From JAVWIF01 sp036639635 (GTDB lineage Bacteria; Bacillota_I; Bacilli_A; Erysipelotrichales; Erysipelotrichaceae): a DNA stretch of 19,148 nt. The notes below the pieces were generated by a model. The model did not search any database. It saw only the letters and a program-made list of their open reading frames with translations, and was not told the origin of the DNA. A program made the position numbers and the translations under genes. This document shows positions 1-7,773 of the stretch, in pieces; positions within the stretch are counted from its first letter, which is position 1; the number at the start of each line of letters is the position of its first letter. The stretch is taken from assembly GCA_036639635.1 (NCBI GenBank), contig JAVWIF010000033.1:1-19148 (forward strand). Reading direction: 5' to 3'.

Positions 1-51
1 AAGCTAGAATATTTCATTAACGAAAGGTCTAAGGGAGGTTATGGAAAATGA
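1..51 (+). CDS. 3' end of an unidentified upstream gene (partial)
   Basis: Frame 1 is open from the window edge and reads KLEYFINERSKGGYGK before a TGA at 49-51; the other two plus frames stop within 20 bases. The stop overlaps the next gene's start as ATGA at 48-51, a usual sign of translational coupling, which is the main reason to call it coding. Only 16 residues are visible, charged and without a recognisable motif, so the product cannot be named. In such pairs the upstream gene is often a small regulator, but nothing here shows that. Confidence 0.5.
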   Translation, partial: KLEYFINERSKGGYGK

Positions 52-257
52 AAGAGAATCTTAAAATATTAGTACAAGCATTAATAAAGTCAAAATTTTG
101 GATCATTGTTATGATATTAGAAGCTATAAATTTTTTGTTGATGGGTAAAAGTTTTTCTTTTACATCTTTTGCATTTTTCACTGCAATAATTACGTACATT
201 TTTGGAATAGGTGATATTATTGAGAAGTATAAAGGAATAAAAAAAGCACAAAAATAA
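48..257 (+). CDS. small two-helix membrane protein, unknown function
   Basis: 69-residue product with a strong Shine-Dalgarno (AGGGAGG at 32-38) ten bases before the ATG, overlapping the preceding stop by ATGA. Two hydrophobic stretches (about residues 17-34 and 39-55) are separated by a short polar turn, and the tail is lysine-rich (about 60-69), which suggests a two-pass inner-membrane protein with both ends in the cytoplasm by the positive-inside rule. No catalytic motif is visible. It is translated with the partial gene before it, so the two probably act together. I do not recognise the family. It ends at a terminator shared with the converging nrdDG operon. Confidence 0.7.
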   Translation: MKENLKILVQALIKSKFWIIVMILEAINFLLMGKSFSFTSFAFFTAIITYIFGIGDIIEKYKGIKKAQK

Positions 258-314
258 TTTAAATTCTTAAATTACCAAAGAAAGCAGTAGGTGACCTACA
301 CCTAGTATTGCAAT

Positions 315-364
315 AAAAAAATATTCAGTAAGGAATTCTTATTTCCCATGCTGAATATTTTTTT
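315..364. terminator. bidirectional intrinsic terminator
   Basis: A-tract plus ATATTCAG at 315-327 pairs with CTGAATAT plus T-tract at 351-364. The 23-base intervening segment can pair further (GGAA 332-335 with TTCC 342-345). The T-tract follows the stem on both strands, so it can end both the plus-strand small membrane gene and the minus-strand nrdDG transcript. Confidence 0.75.
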
Positions 365-413
365 GTAAATATGGTTTAATTTAATGACAATGACCAGAGT
401 AGGTTACCTTATT

Positions 414-938
414 TTATAGGTTATCATTCTTTTCATCATATGAAGAAAGTACAATCTTATCTTTCGCTAAAGATGCTTGTACATCAATAATTCTCTGATT
501 CTTACTTCCTTTAAATGTTAGCCGATAATCTTTCAATTCTTCCACAAACTTACCGTCTACTAAAACATCCAGTTTGCTAAGTAATTCTTTTTGCAAACTA
601 TCTTGTAATAAGTCTTCAAATAGAAAACCAGTAAATGCCCAAATATCTAGCTTTTTTTGTCTTGCTGTTTCAACGATTGGAAGCAATGCTTCACTTTGTA
701 AGAAGGGTTCTCCTCCAGATAACGTTAATCCTGTTTGTAATTGAGAATCCATGAGTTGTTGTTGAATAGAAGCAATCGAATACAAATTTCCTTGTGTTTC
801 ATCCCATGTCTGAGGATTATGACAATTTTTACAATGATGAAGGCAACCTTGTGTCCATAGTACACTACGAATACCAGGTCCATCTACAATACTATCTTCT
901 TGTAAAGGATTAGCTAAGCGAATACTGCTTTTAGCCAT
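414..938 (-). CDS. nrdG: anaerobic ribonucleoside-triphosphate reductase activating protein (radical SAM)
   Basis: 174 residues, usual size for NrdG. It uses S-adenosylmethionine and a [4Fe-4S] cluster to place the glycyl radical on NrdD in the cytoplasm. The cluster motif CxxxCxxC is seen as Cys32, Cys36 and Cys39 within GCLHHCKNCHNP, and the SAM-contact motif SGGEP is at residues 74-78. The N-terminal DGPGIR (19-24) is typical of glycyl-radical activases. The start overlaps the end of nrdD by 8 bases, so the two are translated as one unit, which supports NrdG rather than pyruvate formate-lyase activase; the short length does too. Transcription ends at the terminator at 315-364. Confidence 0.96.
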   Translation of the reverse strand: MAKSSIRLANPLQEDSIVDGPGIRSVLWTQGCLHHCKNCHNPQTWDETQGNLYSIASIQQQLMDSQLQTGLTLSGGEPFLQSEALLPIVETARQKKLDIWAFTGFLFEDLLQDSLQKELLSKLDVLVDGKFVEELKDYRLTFKGSKNQRIIDVQASLAKDKIVLSSYDEKNDNL

Positions 939-3276
939 GCTTTACACGGTCTCTCTCTTCTGCGGCTTTCCCATTGTTGAAACGATCAACAGTTCCAACT
1001 AAGTATCCTGTAATACGACGTATTTTTTCAAATTTATATTCGCCTTTAGTTTCATCTCTACCACATTTTGGACAAATATGTCCTTCTATAACTCCACTAT
1101 ATCCACAACATGGGTCTCTATCCACTGGATGATTAATACTTCCATAACCAATTCCAGAATCTTTCATACAACGGACAATAGCTTCAAAAGCTTCTAGATT
1201 ATTTGATGGATCACCATCAACTTCTACATAGGAAATATGTCCACCATTTGTAAGTTCATGATAAGGTGCTTCTTTTTGAATTTTCTTAAATGCACTAATA
1301 TGATAATACACAGGGATGTGGAAACTATTTGTATAGTATTCACGATCTGTTACGCCTGGAATAATCCCATATATTTTCTTATCAATACGCGTAAATCTTC
1401 CTGATAACCCTTCTGCAGGAGTAGCAATCAAAGAAAAGTTTAATCCATATTTATTTGTTGCTTCATCACAAATTTCACGCATATGTCCAACAATTTTAAG
1501 ACCTAAACGTTGTGCTCTTTCACTTTCTCCATGATGTTCACCAATCAACGCTTTTAAACATTCACCAAGACCAATAAAGCCTATTGTAAGAGTTCCTTGT
1601 TTTACTAGTTCTTCTAGTGTATCTTCCCAACCTAATTTCTCAGAACCAATCCAAACGCCTTGTCCCATTAAGAAAGGAAAGTTTTTAACTTTTTTACGTC
1701 CTTGTATTTCTAAGCGTTCCATCAATTGTTGTACAATCATTTCCATTTTTTCATCAAGTTCATTAAAGAATGCACCTTCATTAAATTCCCCATTTATAGC
1801 GACACCGTGTTTAATACCTAAACGTGGTAAGTTAATTGATGTGAAAGAATTATTTCCTCTTCCAGTAGCAACTTCAGGTCCATTGATATTTCCCATAACG
1901 CGTGTTCTACATCCCATATACGTAGTTTCGGTTTCTGGATGTCCCTCTTTATAGTATTGTTTATTAAATGGCGCATCTAAGAAACTAAAGTTTGGAAATA
2001 AACGTTTTGCTGATACACGCATTGCTAACTTAAATAAGTCATAATTAGGATCATCGCTATTATAGTTAATTCCTTCTTTTACTTTAAAGATAAGAATTGG
2101 AAAAATTGGTGTTTCTCCGTTTCCTAACCCCGCTTCTTGTGCTAGCATTAACTGCTCAGATACTAGTCTTCCTTCAGGTGACATGTCCGTTCCAAAGTTA
2201 ATACTTGAGAATGGTACTTGTGCGCCTGCACGTGAATGCATCGTATTTAAGTTATGAACAAAAGCTTCCATTGCTTGAAATGTTTTACGAACAGTAACTT
2301 TTGTAGCTTCTTTTAATGTAAATGTATCAATTAAAGCAATTTTTTCATCATCTAAATGATATTCTTTCTTTAACATTTCATTAATAGCTGCAACAAATTC
2401 TTCATCAATTGCCATCGTTGCTGTTTTACCTGTAGCTTTTTCCACTTCTAAGAATTTTTCTTTGCACTCCACATCTAAATCAATAATCAATTCTAAAGCA
2501 CGATTCAAATTGCTCATATATTCTTTACGGAATGTTTTTTCTACACCTTTTGCCATGTAGAAATCAAAAGCTGGAACACTTTGTCCTCCGTGTTGATCGT
2601 TTTGATCACTTTGAATAGCAATTGCGGCAAGTGCTGCATAACTAGTAATATCTTTTGGTTCTCTTAAATGCCCATGTCCTGTTGAAAAACCACCTTTGAA
2701 CAATTTCTCTAAATCAATTTGACAACATGTTAAAGTTCCCATATTCATAAAGTCCATATCATGAATATGAATATCTCCATTTTCATGTAAACGAGCATGT
2801 TGAGGATTCATTAATTGTGACATACAGAACTCTTTGGATACAGCACTTCCATATTGAAGCATTGTCCCCATAGCTGTATCTCCATCAATATTCGCATTTT
2901 CACGTTTAATATCTGCTTCATTACTATCTGAAAACGTAATTTCTTCAATTGAGCGCATCAATCTAGTTTTCATATTACGAATTCTAGAACGTTCTGCACG
3001 ATATAAAATATATACTTCACTAGTTTTAGCATGTCCATTTTCAATCAAAACTTTAACAACTGCATCTTGTACTTCTTCGACAGTTGGGACGTTTTCTTGA
3101 TATTGATTATTTAATAAGCCAACCACTTGTTGTGTTAAAACCTCAGCTGTTTCATAATCTGCTTTACTTCCATCATCTTGGGCTACTTTTGAAGCCGCTA
3201 AAAATATTGCTCTTGTAATTTTTTCTGGTGAAAAATGAATTTCTCGCCCATCTCTTTTTTTAATCACTGTAATCAT
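931..3276 (-). CDS. nrdD: anaerobic (class III) ribonucleoside-triphosphate reductase
   Basis: 781 residues. The enzyme reduces ribonucleoside triphosphates to deoxy forms without oxygen, using a glycyl radical. An ATP-cone allosteric domain occupies about residues 1-95 (VIKKRDGRE near the start). The catalytic barrel follows, with Cys184-Cys185 in GTLTCCQID. Near the C-terminus a zinc-binding set (Cys723, Cys724, Cys735, Cys738) precedes the radical loop RRITGYL, where Gly757 is the expected radical glycine, and the conserved end RVKHG. The start has a good Shine-Dalgarno (AGGAGG) seven bases upstream. nrdG follows with an 8-base overlap. A class III enzyme implies growth without oxygen. The first zinc pair is adjacent CC rather than the CxxC of E. 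coli. Confidence 0.97.
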   Translation of the reverse strand: MITVIKKRDGREIHFSPEKITRAIFLAASKVAQDDGSKADYETAEVLTQQVVGLLNNQYQENVPTVEEVQDAVVKVLIENGHAKTSEVYILYRAERSRIRNMKTRLMRSIEEITFSDSNEADIKRENANIDGDTAMGTMLQYGSAVSKEFCMSQLMNPQHARLHENGDIHIHDMDFMNMGTLTCCQIDLEKLFKGGFSTGHGHLREPKDITSYAALAAIAIQSDQNDQHGGQSVPAFDFYMAKGVEKTFRKEYMSNLNRALELIIDLDVECKEKFLEVEKATGKTATMAIDEEFVAAINEMLKKEYHLDDEKIALIDTFTLKEATKVTVRKTFQAMEAFVHNLNTMHSRAGAQVPFSSINFGTDMSPEGRLVSEQLMLAQEAGLGNGETPIFPILIFKVKEGINYNSDDPNYDLFKLAMRVSAKRLFPNFSFLDAPFNKQYYKEGHPETETTYMGCRTRVMGNINGPEVATGRGNNSFTSINLPRLGIKHGVAINGEFNEGAFFNELDEKMEMIVQQLMERLEIQGRKKVKNFPFLMGQGVWIGSEKLGWEDTLEELVKQGTLTIGFIGLGECLKALIGEHHGESERAQRLGLKIVGHMREICDEATNKYGLNFSLIATPAEGLSGRFTRIDKKIYGIIPGVTDREYYTNSFHIPVYYHISAFKKIQKEAPYHELTNGGHISYVEVDGDPSNNLEAFEAIVRCMKDSGIGYGSINHPVDRDPCCGYSGVIEGHICPKCGRDETKGEYKFEKIRRITGYLVGTVDRFNNGKAAEERDRVKHG

Positions 3277-3752
3277 ATTGATTCCTCCTACCTACAAGAA
3301 TACATTAAAAAAATACAGCATCATTTCTATATAAGACTATGATTGTATCTTCGTTATCTATTGTATTCCACAGTACCCATTTCATGTTTTGTAGACTAAC
3401 AAGAGTCTAGCACGCTTATGTCACTACTGTTTCGTATGCCTATTATTATACATGAGTTTACACACTTTAGGGATTGTAAATAAACTTTTTTTACTTTCAT
3501 TTATGAAACAATTTTCTGCAGATTCAAGAACTCAAATTTCTAAAAAGACTATCTTGTCATCATCTACATTGGTTCGCTATTCATCCTTTAAGAAACTATA
3601 CTTAAAGGATCTAAAGATTTCTTACGTTCTCTATCATTTCAGTAAATAAATGATTGTAATAACTTACTCTTGCTTAGAGATAAGAACATATAATCAAAGA
3701 TTTATTACTTTATCGCTGATTTATCAAGGCTGTATTTAAATGGTCTTTTTAT
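3277..3752 (-). other. long upstream region of nrdD, no gene
   Basis: I find no convincing gene here; the one plus-strand reading frame (3452-3649) has no ribosome site. Going towards nrdD on the minus strand it holds the perfect inverted repeat 3583-3610, a TATAAT at 3450-3445 that could be a -10 element (no matching -35 box), a 6-bp hairpin TAGACT/AGTCTA at 3392-3409, and a weak hairpin followed by a T-run at 3348-3307, then the nrdD Shine-Dalgarno. I cannot identify a clear NrdR box or a known riboswitch by eye. Confidence 0.4.
3583..3610. repeat. perfect 10-bp inverted repeat upstream of nrdD
   Basis: ATCCTTTAAG (3583-3592) and CTTAAAGGAT (3601-3610) are exact inverse copies around an 8-base centre. 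No T-tract follows on either strand, so it does not look like a terminator. It could be an operator or a leader hairpin for nrdD. Confidence 0.6.
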
Positions 3753-3784
3753 AAAAAAAAGACAAAGATTAAGTATTCCTTGCC
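3753..3784 (-). terminator. intrinsic terminator of ychF
   Basis: Reading the minus strand after ychF, GGCAAGGA (3784-3777) pairs with TCTTTGTC (3768-3761) through eight pairs, two of them G-U, around an 8-base loop, followed by eight T residues (3760-3753). It lies 15 bases after the stop codon. Confidence 0.75.
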
Positions 3785-3799
3785 TTCTATTCTTCCTAG

Positions 3800-4903
3800 C
3801 TAAACATTAAATCTAAAATGAAGCACGTCTCCATCTTGTACAGGATATTCTTTTCCTTCTAAACGAAGTTTTCCTGCCTCTTTTACCGCTAATTCGGTTT
3901 CTAGTGCATCAATATCCACAAACTTGTAACACTCTGCACGAATAAATCCTTTTTCAAAATCCGTATGAATAACCCCTGCACATTGAGGAGCTAACATTCC
4001 TTTTTTAAATGTCCATGCACGACACTCATCTTCTCCTGCTGTTAGGAAAGTACAAAGATTTAAAATGGTATAAGCTGCTTTTATTACTTTATCTAAACCA
4101 CTTTCAGCAATACCTAATTCTTGTAAGAATTCCATTTTTTCAGCCTTTTCTAAACCAGATAATTCTTCTTCTATCTTTGCACAAACAGGCACTACTTGAT
4201 TATTTTCAGCTTCTGCAAACGCTTTTACTTTCTGATAGTAAACATTACTATCAGGTTCCCCTATTTCTTCATCTGACATATTTGCAATATAAATCATAGG
4301 TTTAATTGTTAATAAGGTAAAGGCTTTAATGATTGCATTTTCCTCTTCATCTAAGTCAACACTACGTGCAGGTTTTCCAGCTTCAAGTGCATCTTTTAAC
4401 TTCTTTAACACTGCAACTTCTTGAATTGCTTCTTTATCTTTATTAGAAGTAGCTTTACGTTCTACTTTAGAAAGACGATTATCAATTGTTTGTAAATCTG
4501 CTAAAATTAATTCCAAATTAATAATTTCAATATCACGTATTGGATCAACGCTACCTTCCACATGGGTAATATCACCATCATCAAAACAACGGACAACATG
4601 ACAAATAGCATCTGTTAAGCGAATATTACTTAAGAACTGATTGCCCAGTCCTTCTCCTTTACTAGCCCCTTTTACAAGACCGGCAATGTCTGTAAATTCA
4701 AAGGTTGTATAAATCGTTTTCTTTGGATGAAACAATTCTACTAAACGATCTATTCTATAATCAGGTACTTCTACTACACCAACGTTTGGTTGTATTGTTG
4801 CGAATGGGTAGTTTGCTGCTTCTACCTGACTTTTTGTTATTGCATTAAATAAGGTGGATTTTCCGACGTTTGGTAATCCTACAATTCCTGCTGTTAATGG
4901 CAT
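3800..4903 (-). CDS. ychF: YchF/OLA1-family ribosome-associated ATPase
   Basis: 367 residues, full family length. YchF is an Obg-type P-loop ATPase that binds ribosomes and is tied to stress responses. P-loop GLPNVGKST is at residues 9-17, the switch II motif DIAGLVKGAS at 72-81, and the C-terminal TGS domain ends in the usual DVLHFRFNV. The fourth nucleotide motif is NMSD (208-211) in place of the NKxD of GTPases, in line with the ATP preference known for the family. A coiled-coil-like stretch at about 129-178 matches the helical domain. It has its own promoter (4928-4956) and terminator (3753-3784). In B. subtilis the orthologue yyaF sits next to yyzM and the spo0J region; here the DUF951 gene is 3.4 kb away. 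Confidence 0.97.
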   Translation of the reverse strand: MPLTAGIVGLPNVGKSTLFNAITKSQVEAANYPFATIQPNVGVVEVPDYRIDRLVELFHPKKTIYTTFEFTDIAGLVKGASKGEGLGNQFLSNIRLTDAICHVVRCFDDGDITHVEGSVDPIRDIEIINLELILADLQTIDNRLSKVERKATSNKDKEAIQEVAVLKKLKDALEAGKPARSVDLDEEENAIIKAFTLLTIKPMIYIANMSDEEIGEPDSNVYYQKVKAFAEAENNQVVPVCAKIEEELSGLEKAEKMEFLQELGIAESGLDKVIKAAYTILNLCTFLTAGEDECRAWTFKKGMLAPQCAGVIHTDFEKGFIRAECYKFVDIDALETELAVKEAGKLRLEGKEYPVQDGDVLHFRFNV

Positions 4904-4927
4904 ACTATCATTCCTCTCGACGTTCCT

Positions 4928-4956
4928 ATTTTATCTTTTTTTAGCCTTTTATGCAA
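4928..4956 (-). promoter_or_regulatory. sigma-A-type promoter of ychF
   Basis: On the minus strand TTGCAT (4956-4951), a 17-base spacer, then TAAAAT (4933-4928), followed by the ychF ribosome site and ATG at 4903. This places the start of transcription about 17-20 bases before the start codon. It also means ychF need not depend on read-through from the ABC operon, for which I see no clear terminator. Confidence 0.65.
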
Positions 4957-4985
4957 GTAATTAAAGACAGTTTAGTTCGTATTGT

Positions 4986-5576
4986 TTAAACAATTGGAAA
5001 TGGTAGATAATTTGTACCTTCTTCAACAAAACGTTTATATAACTTTGTATGAATAGATATAGAATTACTTTTGTTTGTAAATATATAAACAATCACATAA
5101 CTCTTTACACTTTTATCACTATCAATTTTTCGTATATCACTATATTTAATCCACGTGTTCTTAAAATATATTCGATCTTTTTCAAATACAATAAAAGGAG
5201 ATTTGTTATTTAATAATTCTGGATTCGCAAACAAACAGAAAATCAAAAGATAGATAAACATACTATTTTGTTGTACTACGCTATAAATATAATAGAGTTC
5301 AATTAACAAACTAATACAAAGCAAACATAAATATGAATTCATAGTAGGTTCTATTAATGTACTACCGTTTGTTTGCTTATATACTATAAATTCGCTTATT
5401 TTATGTGAAAACATAACAGCATACAAAATTAGATATAAGCCCAACATCACCACTTCAAGAAAGTGGTCATTTTTATCAATTAGCAAATTAGCTATGATTG
5501 CCACTATCAATAACGCTAAATATATACCAAATAAGCTCAAGTATATTTGTTGTTGCCTAAGTACTTTATCTTTCAT
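4986..5576 (-). CDS. four-helix membrane protein of the GntR/ABC operon, unknown function
   Basis: 196 residues. Hydrophobic stretches at about 12-33, 40-58, 82-101 and 104-119 predict four membrane helices, followed by a soluble C-terminal part (about 125-196) rich in beta-type sequence (IYFKNTWIKYSDIRKI). That layout resembles small membrane proteins with a C-terminal PH-like or DUF5673-like domain, but I cannot assign it. Its start is fused to the preceding permease stop as ATGA (5576-5573), so it is the last gene of the ABC operon and translationally coupled. A role as an accessory part of the transporter is inferred only from position. Confidence 0.75.
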   Translation of the reverse strand: MKDKVLRQQQIYLSLFGIYLALLIVAIIANLLIDKNDHFLEVVMLGLYLILYAVMFSHKISEFIVYKQTNGSTLIEPTMNSYLCLLCISLLIELYYIYSVVQQNSMFIYLLIFCLFANPELLNNKSPFIVFEKDRIYFKNTWIKYSDIRKIDSDKSVKSYVIVYIFTNKSNSISIHTKLYKRFVEEGTNYLPFPIV

Positions 5577-6247
5577 CTTTGCACTCTTTTTTCTTTTCGA
5601 TTGTTATAAAAATACTTACCAAAGATTACACTACAAGGAAGAAAAAATAAACAAATTAGTAATAACACAGGTAACCCTTGTAGTTTCATAAAATAGTCTG
5701 GTAATTGAATAGAATAGTCAAAGAATTTATTAAAGACTCCTATGATAAAGAGTGTACATAAAATAAATGTAATCGCTCCTCCAATCTTATTATGACTATT
5801 TGCTTTCGCAAGACTTGCATATATTGTCAAAATACTCGTTATTAGATTATACCATAAACAGACTACAAACGTAGTTGTTTGAAACCCCATGAATAATCCA
5901 CATATTCCCATAATAATCACCTCTATAAGAATATAGATAATCGTATATAGCACACTTTCTAAGATAATTCCTTTCACAAAAATATGCTTTTGATTACTCA
6001 TTTGTAATAACAGATTTTTAGAAATTAATTGATCTTTTTTATTATCATTCAAAGTATCATTACTATATATTCCTAAAAACAAAAAATAGCCACTATAGAA
6101 AACTCCACTAAAATCAATAATAGAAGCATTGGTATTCATTGATAGAATAAGACCACTTATGATCGCTCCAAAAGCGAAGATACACAACATTGCTATCCTT
6201 CTAGATAATGGATTGATTGTCCAATATAATTTCAATGTCTCTTTCAT
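5573..6247 (-). CDS. ABC-2-type transporter permease (second permease of operon)
   Basis: About 224 residues with six predicted membrane helices (near residues 22-38, 48-64, 92-118, 126-144, 156-174 and 192-212) and a basic tail. No soluble catalytic domain, as expected for an ABC-2-type membrane subunit that pairs with the ATPase encoded upstream. The start at 6247 forms an ATGA overlap with the stop of the preceding permease frame; another ATG at 6256 is only two bases from the Shine-Dalgarno-like AAGGA and is less likely. It is similar in size and helix layout to the upstream permease, so the two probably form a heterodimeric channel. Substrate unknown; YtrBCD-type systems of Bacillus, linked to cell-wall antibiotic responses, are the closest architecture. 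Confidence 0.8.
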   Translation of the reverse strand: MKETLKLYWTINPLSRRIAMLCIFAFGAIISGLILSMNTNASIIDFSGVFYSGYFLFLGIYSNDTLNDNKKDQLISKNLLLQMSNQKHIFVKGIILESVLYTIIYILIEVIIMGICGLFMGFQTTTFVVCLWYNLITSILTIYASLAKANSHNKIGGAITFILCTLFIIGVFNKFFDYSIQLPDYFMKLQGLPVLLLICLFFLPCSVIFGKYFYNNRKEKRVQR

Positions 6248-6899
6248 GCATTCCATCTTCCTTTCACATATCTATTAATGTTAGATATTATATAAATAAT
6301 ACATAACATACAGCATAAAACAAATGCAATTGCTAGTGCAACACTACTTGTTGTTAATTGGAAACAAGTAAAGTTAACAAAGCATGAATACAGCATAATT
6401 ACTCCTGTATTGATAAGTATCGTACAAGCCATTTTGTATTCGGTTTGTCGAAAAGAAATATACAATTGCAACCAAATAGCTGGTAGCATAATGCTATATA
6501 TATATATACATACTTTAAAATCAGATTCGTGTTTTGTACTACTATGATATTTAATATACAAGCAACAAGTACATAAATAATAGTTATCATTCCAGTACTA
6601 TATATTGATCTTTTAAAGATTATTTTACTATTAGGAAGCATTTTAACAAAGATACTTTCTGCATTTTGTGAATCTAATATTGATTCATAAGCGTTTAGAA
6701 TATTTATCAGTAAACCGATATATATAATAATTGGGAGCATTGCTGGAAATAATGTACTTAAGATATTAGTTTGTTTATAACAAAAATAACACGTTAAAAG
6801 GAAGTTAAGGGCTAATTCGCTTATAAACGCTAGTTTAAAGCGTTTGGGTAGGCTTCTAATATGATACAGTTGGTAAGCAGATAAGACTTCCCTAAGCAT
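6244..6899 (-). pseudogene. frameshifted ABC-2-type permease (first permease of operon)
   Basis: Two overlapping frames make one protein. The N-terminal frame runs from ATG 6899 (start overlaps the ATPase stop by 8 bases) and ends at 6399; the C-terminal frame is open through 6561-6244. Read separately, the first gives four membrane helices then an unrelated tail (NCIFLFDKPNT), the second two more. Joined at the (TA)7 tract at 6495-6508 they give about 218 residues and six helices, matching the next permease (224). The C-terminal frame ends in the ATGA coupling with that permease, which indicates it was, or still is, translated. (TA)6 or (TA)9 would restore the frame. It may be a real mutation, phase variation, recoding or a sequencing error. 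Confidence 0.75.
6495..6508. repeat. (TA)7 dinucleotide tract at a frameshift junction
   Basis: Seven TA units inside the first permease gene, exactly where the reading must move from one frame to the other. Slipped-strand loss of one unit, or gain of two, restores a full-length product. On the coding strand a T TTA AAG heptamer (6519-6513) lies just upstream. Confidence 0.9.
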
Positions 6900-7770
6900 G
6901 ATGGTGTCCTTTCTTTAAAAGAAATAGCGATAAGTCACGTAAGTTTGGTTTTTCTATCGTAATTTCATGTTGTGCTTTCCATTTGTTTATACTCTCGCAC
7001 TTACCAAAGCCTTCAACAACTTCTTTATTAACCTGGATATAATCTAAATTAGCACGCAAGAATGCTTCTTCATTAAGATTACCTTTAACCACACAATACA
7101 TCTCACACAAATCATCAATATACCCTTTTTCGATGACTTTACCATCACACATAAAGATAGCATAGTCTGCGACATTATGAACTTGTTCAATATTATGTGT
7201 TGAGTAAATAATGGTATGCTCCTCATTTTCTAAATATTTTCGCATCTTTTCTTGCAGAATATCTTGCATTACAGGATCTAGATTAGCCGCCGGTTCATCC
7301 AATAATAAATATTCTCCATCTCTTGCAAATAATGCACATAACATTAATTTCATCTTGTTACCTGTTGACATTTTACCTACTTTTTTATCATTAATTGTTT
7401 GATCTGTCGTAATCTCAAAATCCTTACATAATTTTTTGAATTCTACTTCACTATATTTATGAAATCCTAATTTCATAATCTCGTTAATTCTAGCAATATC
7501 CATAAAGCTACCAAAGCAACAAGTATCTGGTACATAAACCATCGATTCTTTAAAGCTATCACCATCAATTTCTGCTATTTTATTTTTATATTCAATGCTA
7601 CCTTCATAAGTGATTAACCCACTTATTATTTTTAATAAAGTTGTCTTTCCAGCTCCATTATTTCCAATTAGAACAGTTGCTAATCCCTTAGGAATTTCAA
7701 GATTTATAGTATCCATTTTAAAGTTCTTATATTCTTTTTTGATATTTTTTAATTGAATTGCACTATTCAT
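6892..7770 (-). CDS. ABC transporter ATP-binding protein (YtrB-like)
   Basis: 292 residues, the cytoplasmic ATPase of the operon. Walker A GNNGAGKTT at 36-44; a degenerate signature MSTGNKMK at 134-141 in place of LSGGQ; Walker B YLLLDEP at 154-160; D-loop NLD at 163-165; switch histidine in YSTHNIEQ near 190. The Q-loop position reads YVPDTC, without the usual glutamine. About 80 residues follow the ATPase core, as in exporter-type ATPases of the CcmA/YtrB class. Its Shine-Dalgarno GGAGG lies in the last codons of the GntR gene (stop 7774, start 7770), and its stop overlaps the permease start. Likely an exporter or an antibiotic-resistance pump controlled by the GntR gene; substrate not deducible. 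Confidence 0.93.
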   Translation of the reverse strand: MNSAIQLKNIKKEYKNFKMDTINLEIPKGLATVLIGNNGAGKTTLLKIISGLITYEGSIEYKNKIAEIDGDSFKESMVYVPDTCCFGSFMDIARINEIMKLGFHKYSEVEFKKLCKDFEITTDQTINDKKVGKMSTGNKMKLMLCALFARDGEYLLLDEPAANLDPVMQDILQEKMRKYLENEEHTIIYSTHNIEQVHNVADYAIFMCDGKVIEKGYIDDLCEMYCVVKGNLNEEAFLRANLDYIQVNKEVVEGFGKCESINKWKAQHEITIEKPNLRDLSLFLLKKGHHHA

Positions 7771-7773
7771 ATC

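Noticed and set aside
3452..3649. 65-codon plus-strand frame upstream of nrdD
   Set aside because: No Shine-Dalgarno before the ATG, no recognisable motif, and it contains the inverted repeat 3583-3610; more likely chance in AT-rich DNA.
3741..3763. GTCTTTTT/AAAAAGAC hairpin as a terminator
   Set aside because: Stem is almost only A-T and no T-run follows; the neighbouring GGCAAGGA/TCTTTGTC hairpin with T8 explains ychF termination better.
5153..5158. CACGTG core as a possible parS
   Set aside because: Only the central six bases fit; the flanks (TC and TT) do not match the 16-base consensus and it lies inside a coding region.
6256..6256. Upstream ATG (MECMKE) as start of the second permease
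   Set aside because: Only two bases separate it from the AAGGA site; the ATG at 6247 fits the ATGA coupling better.
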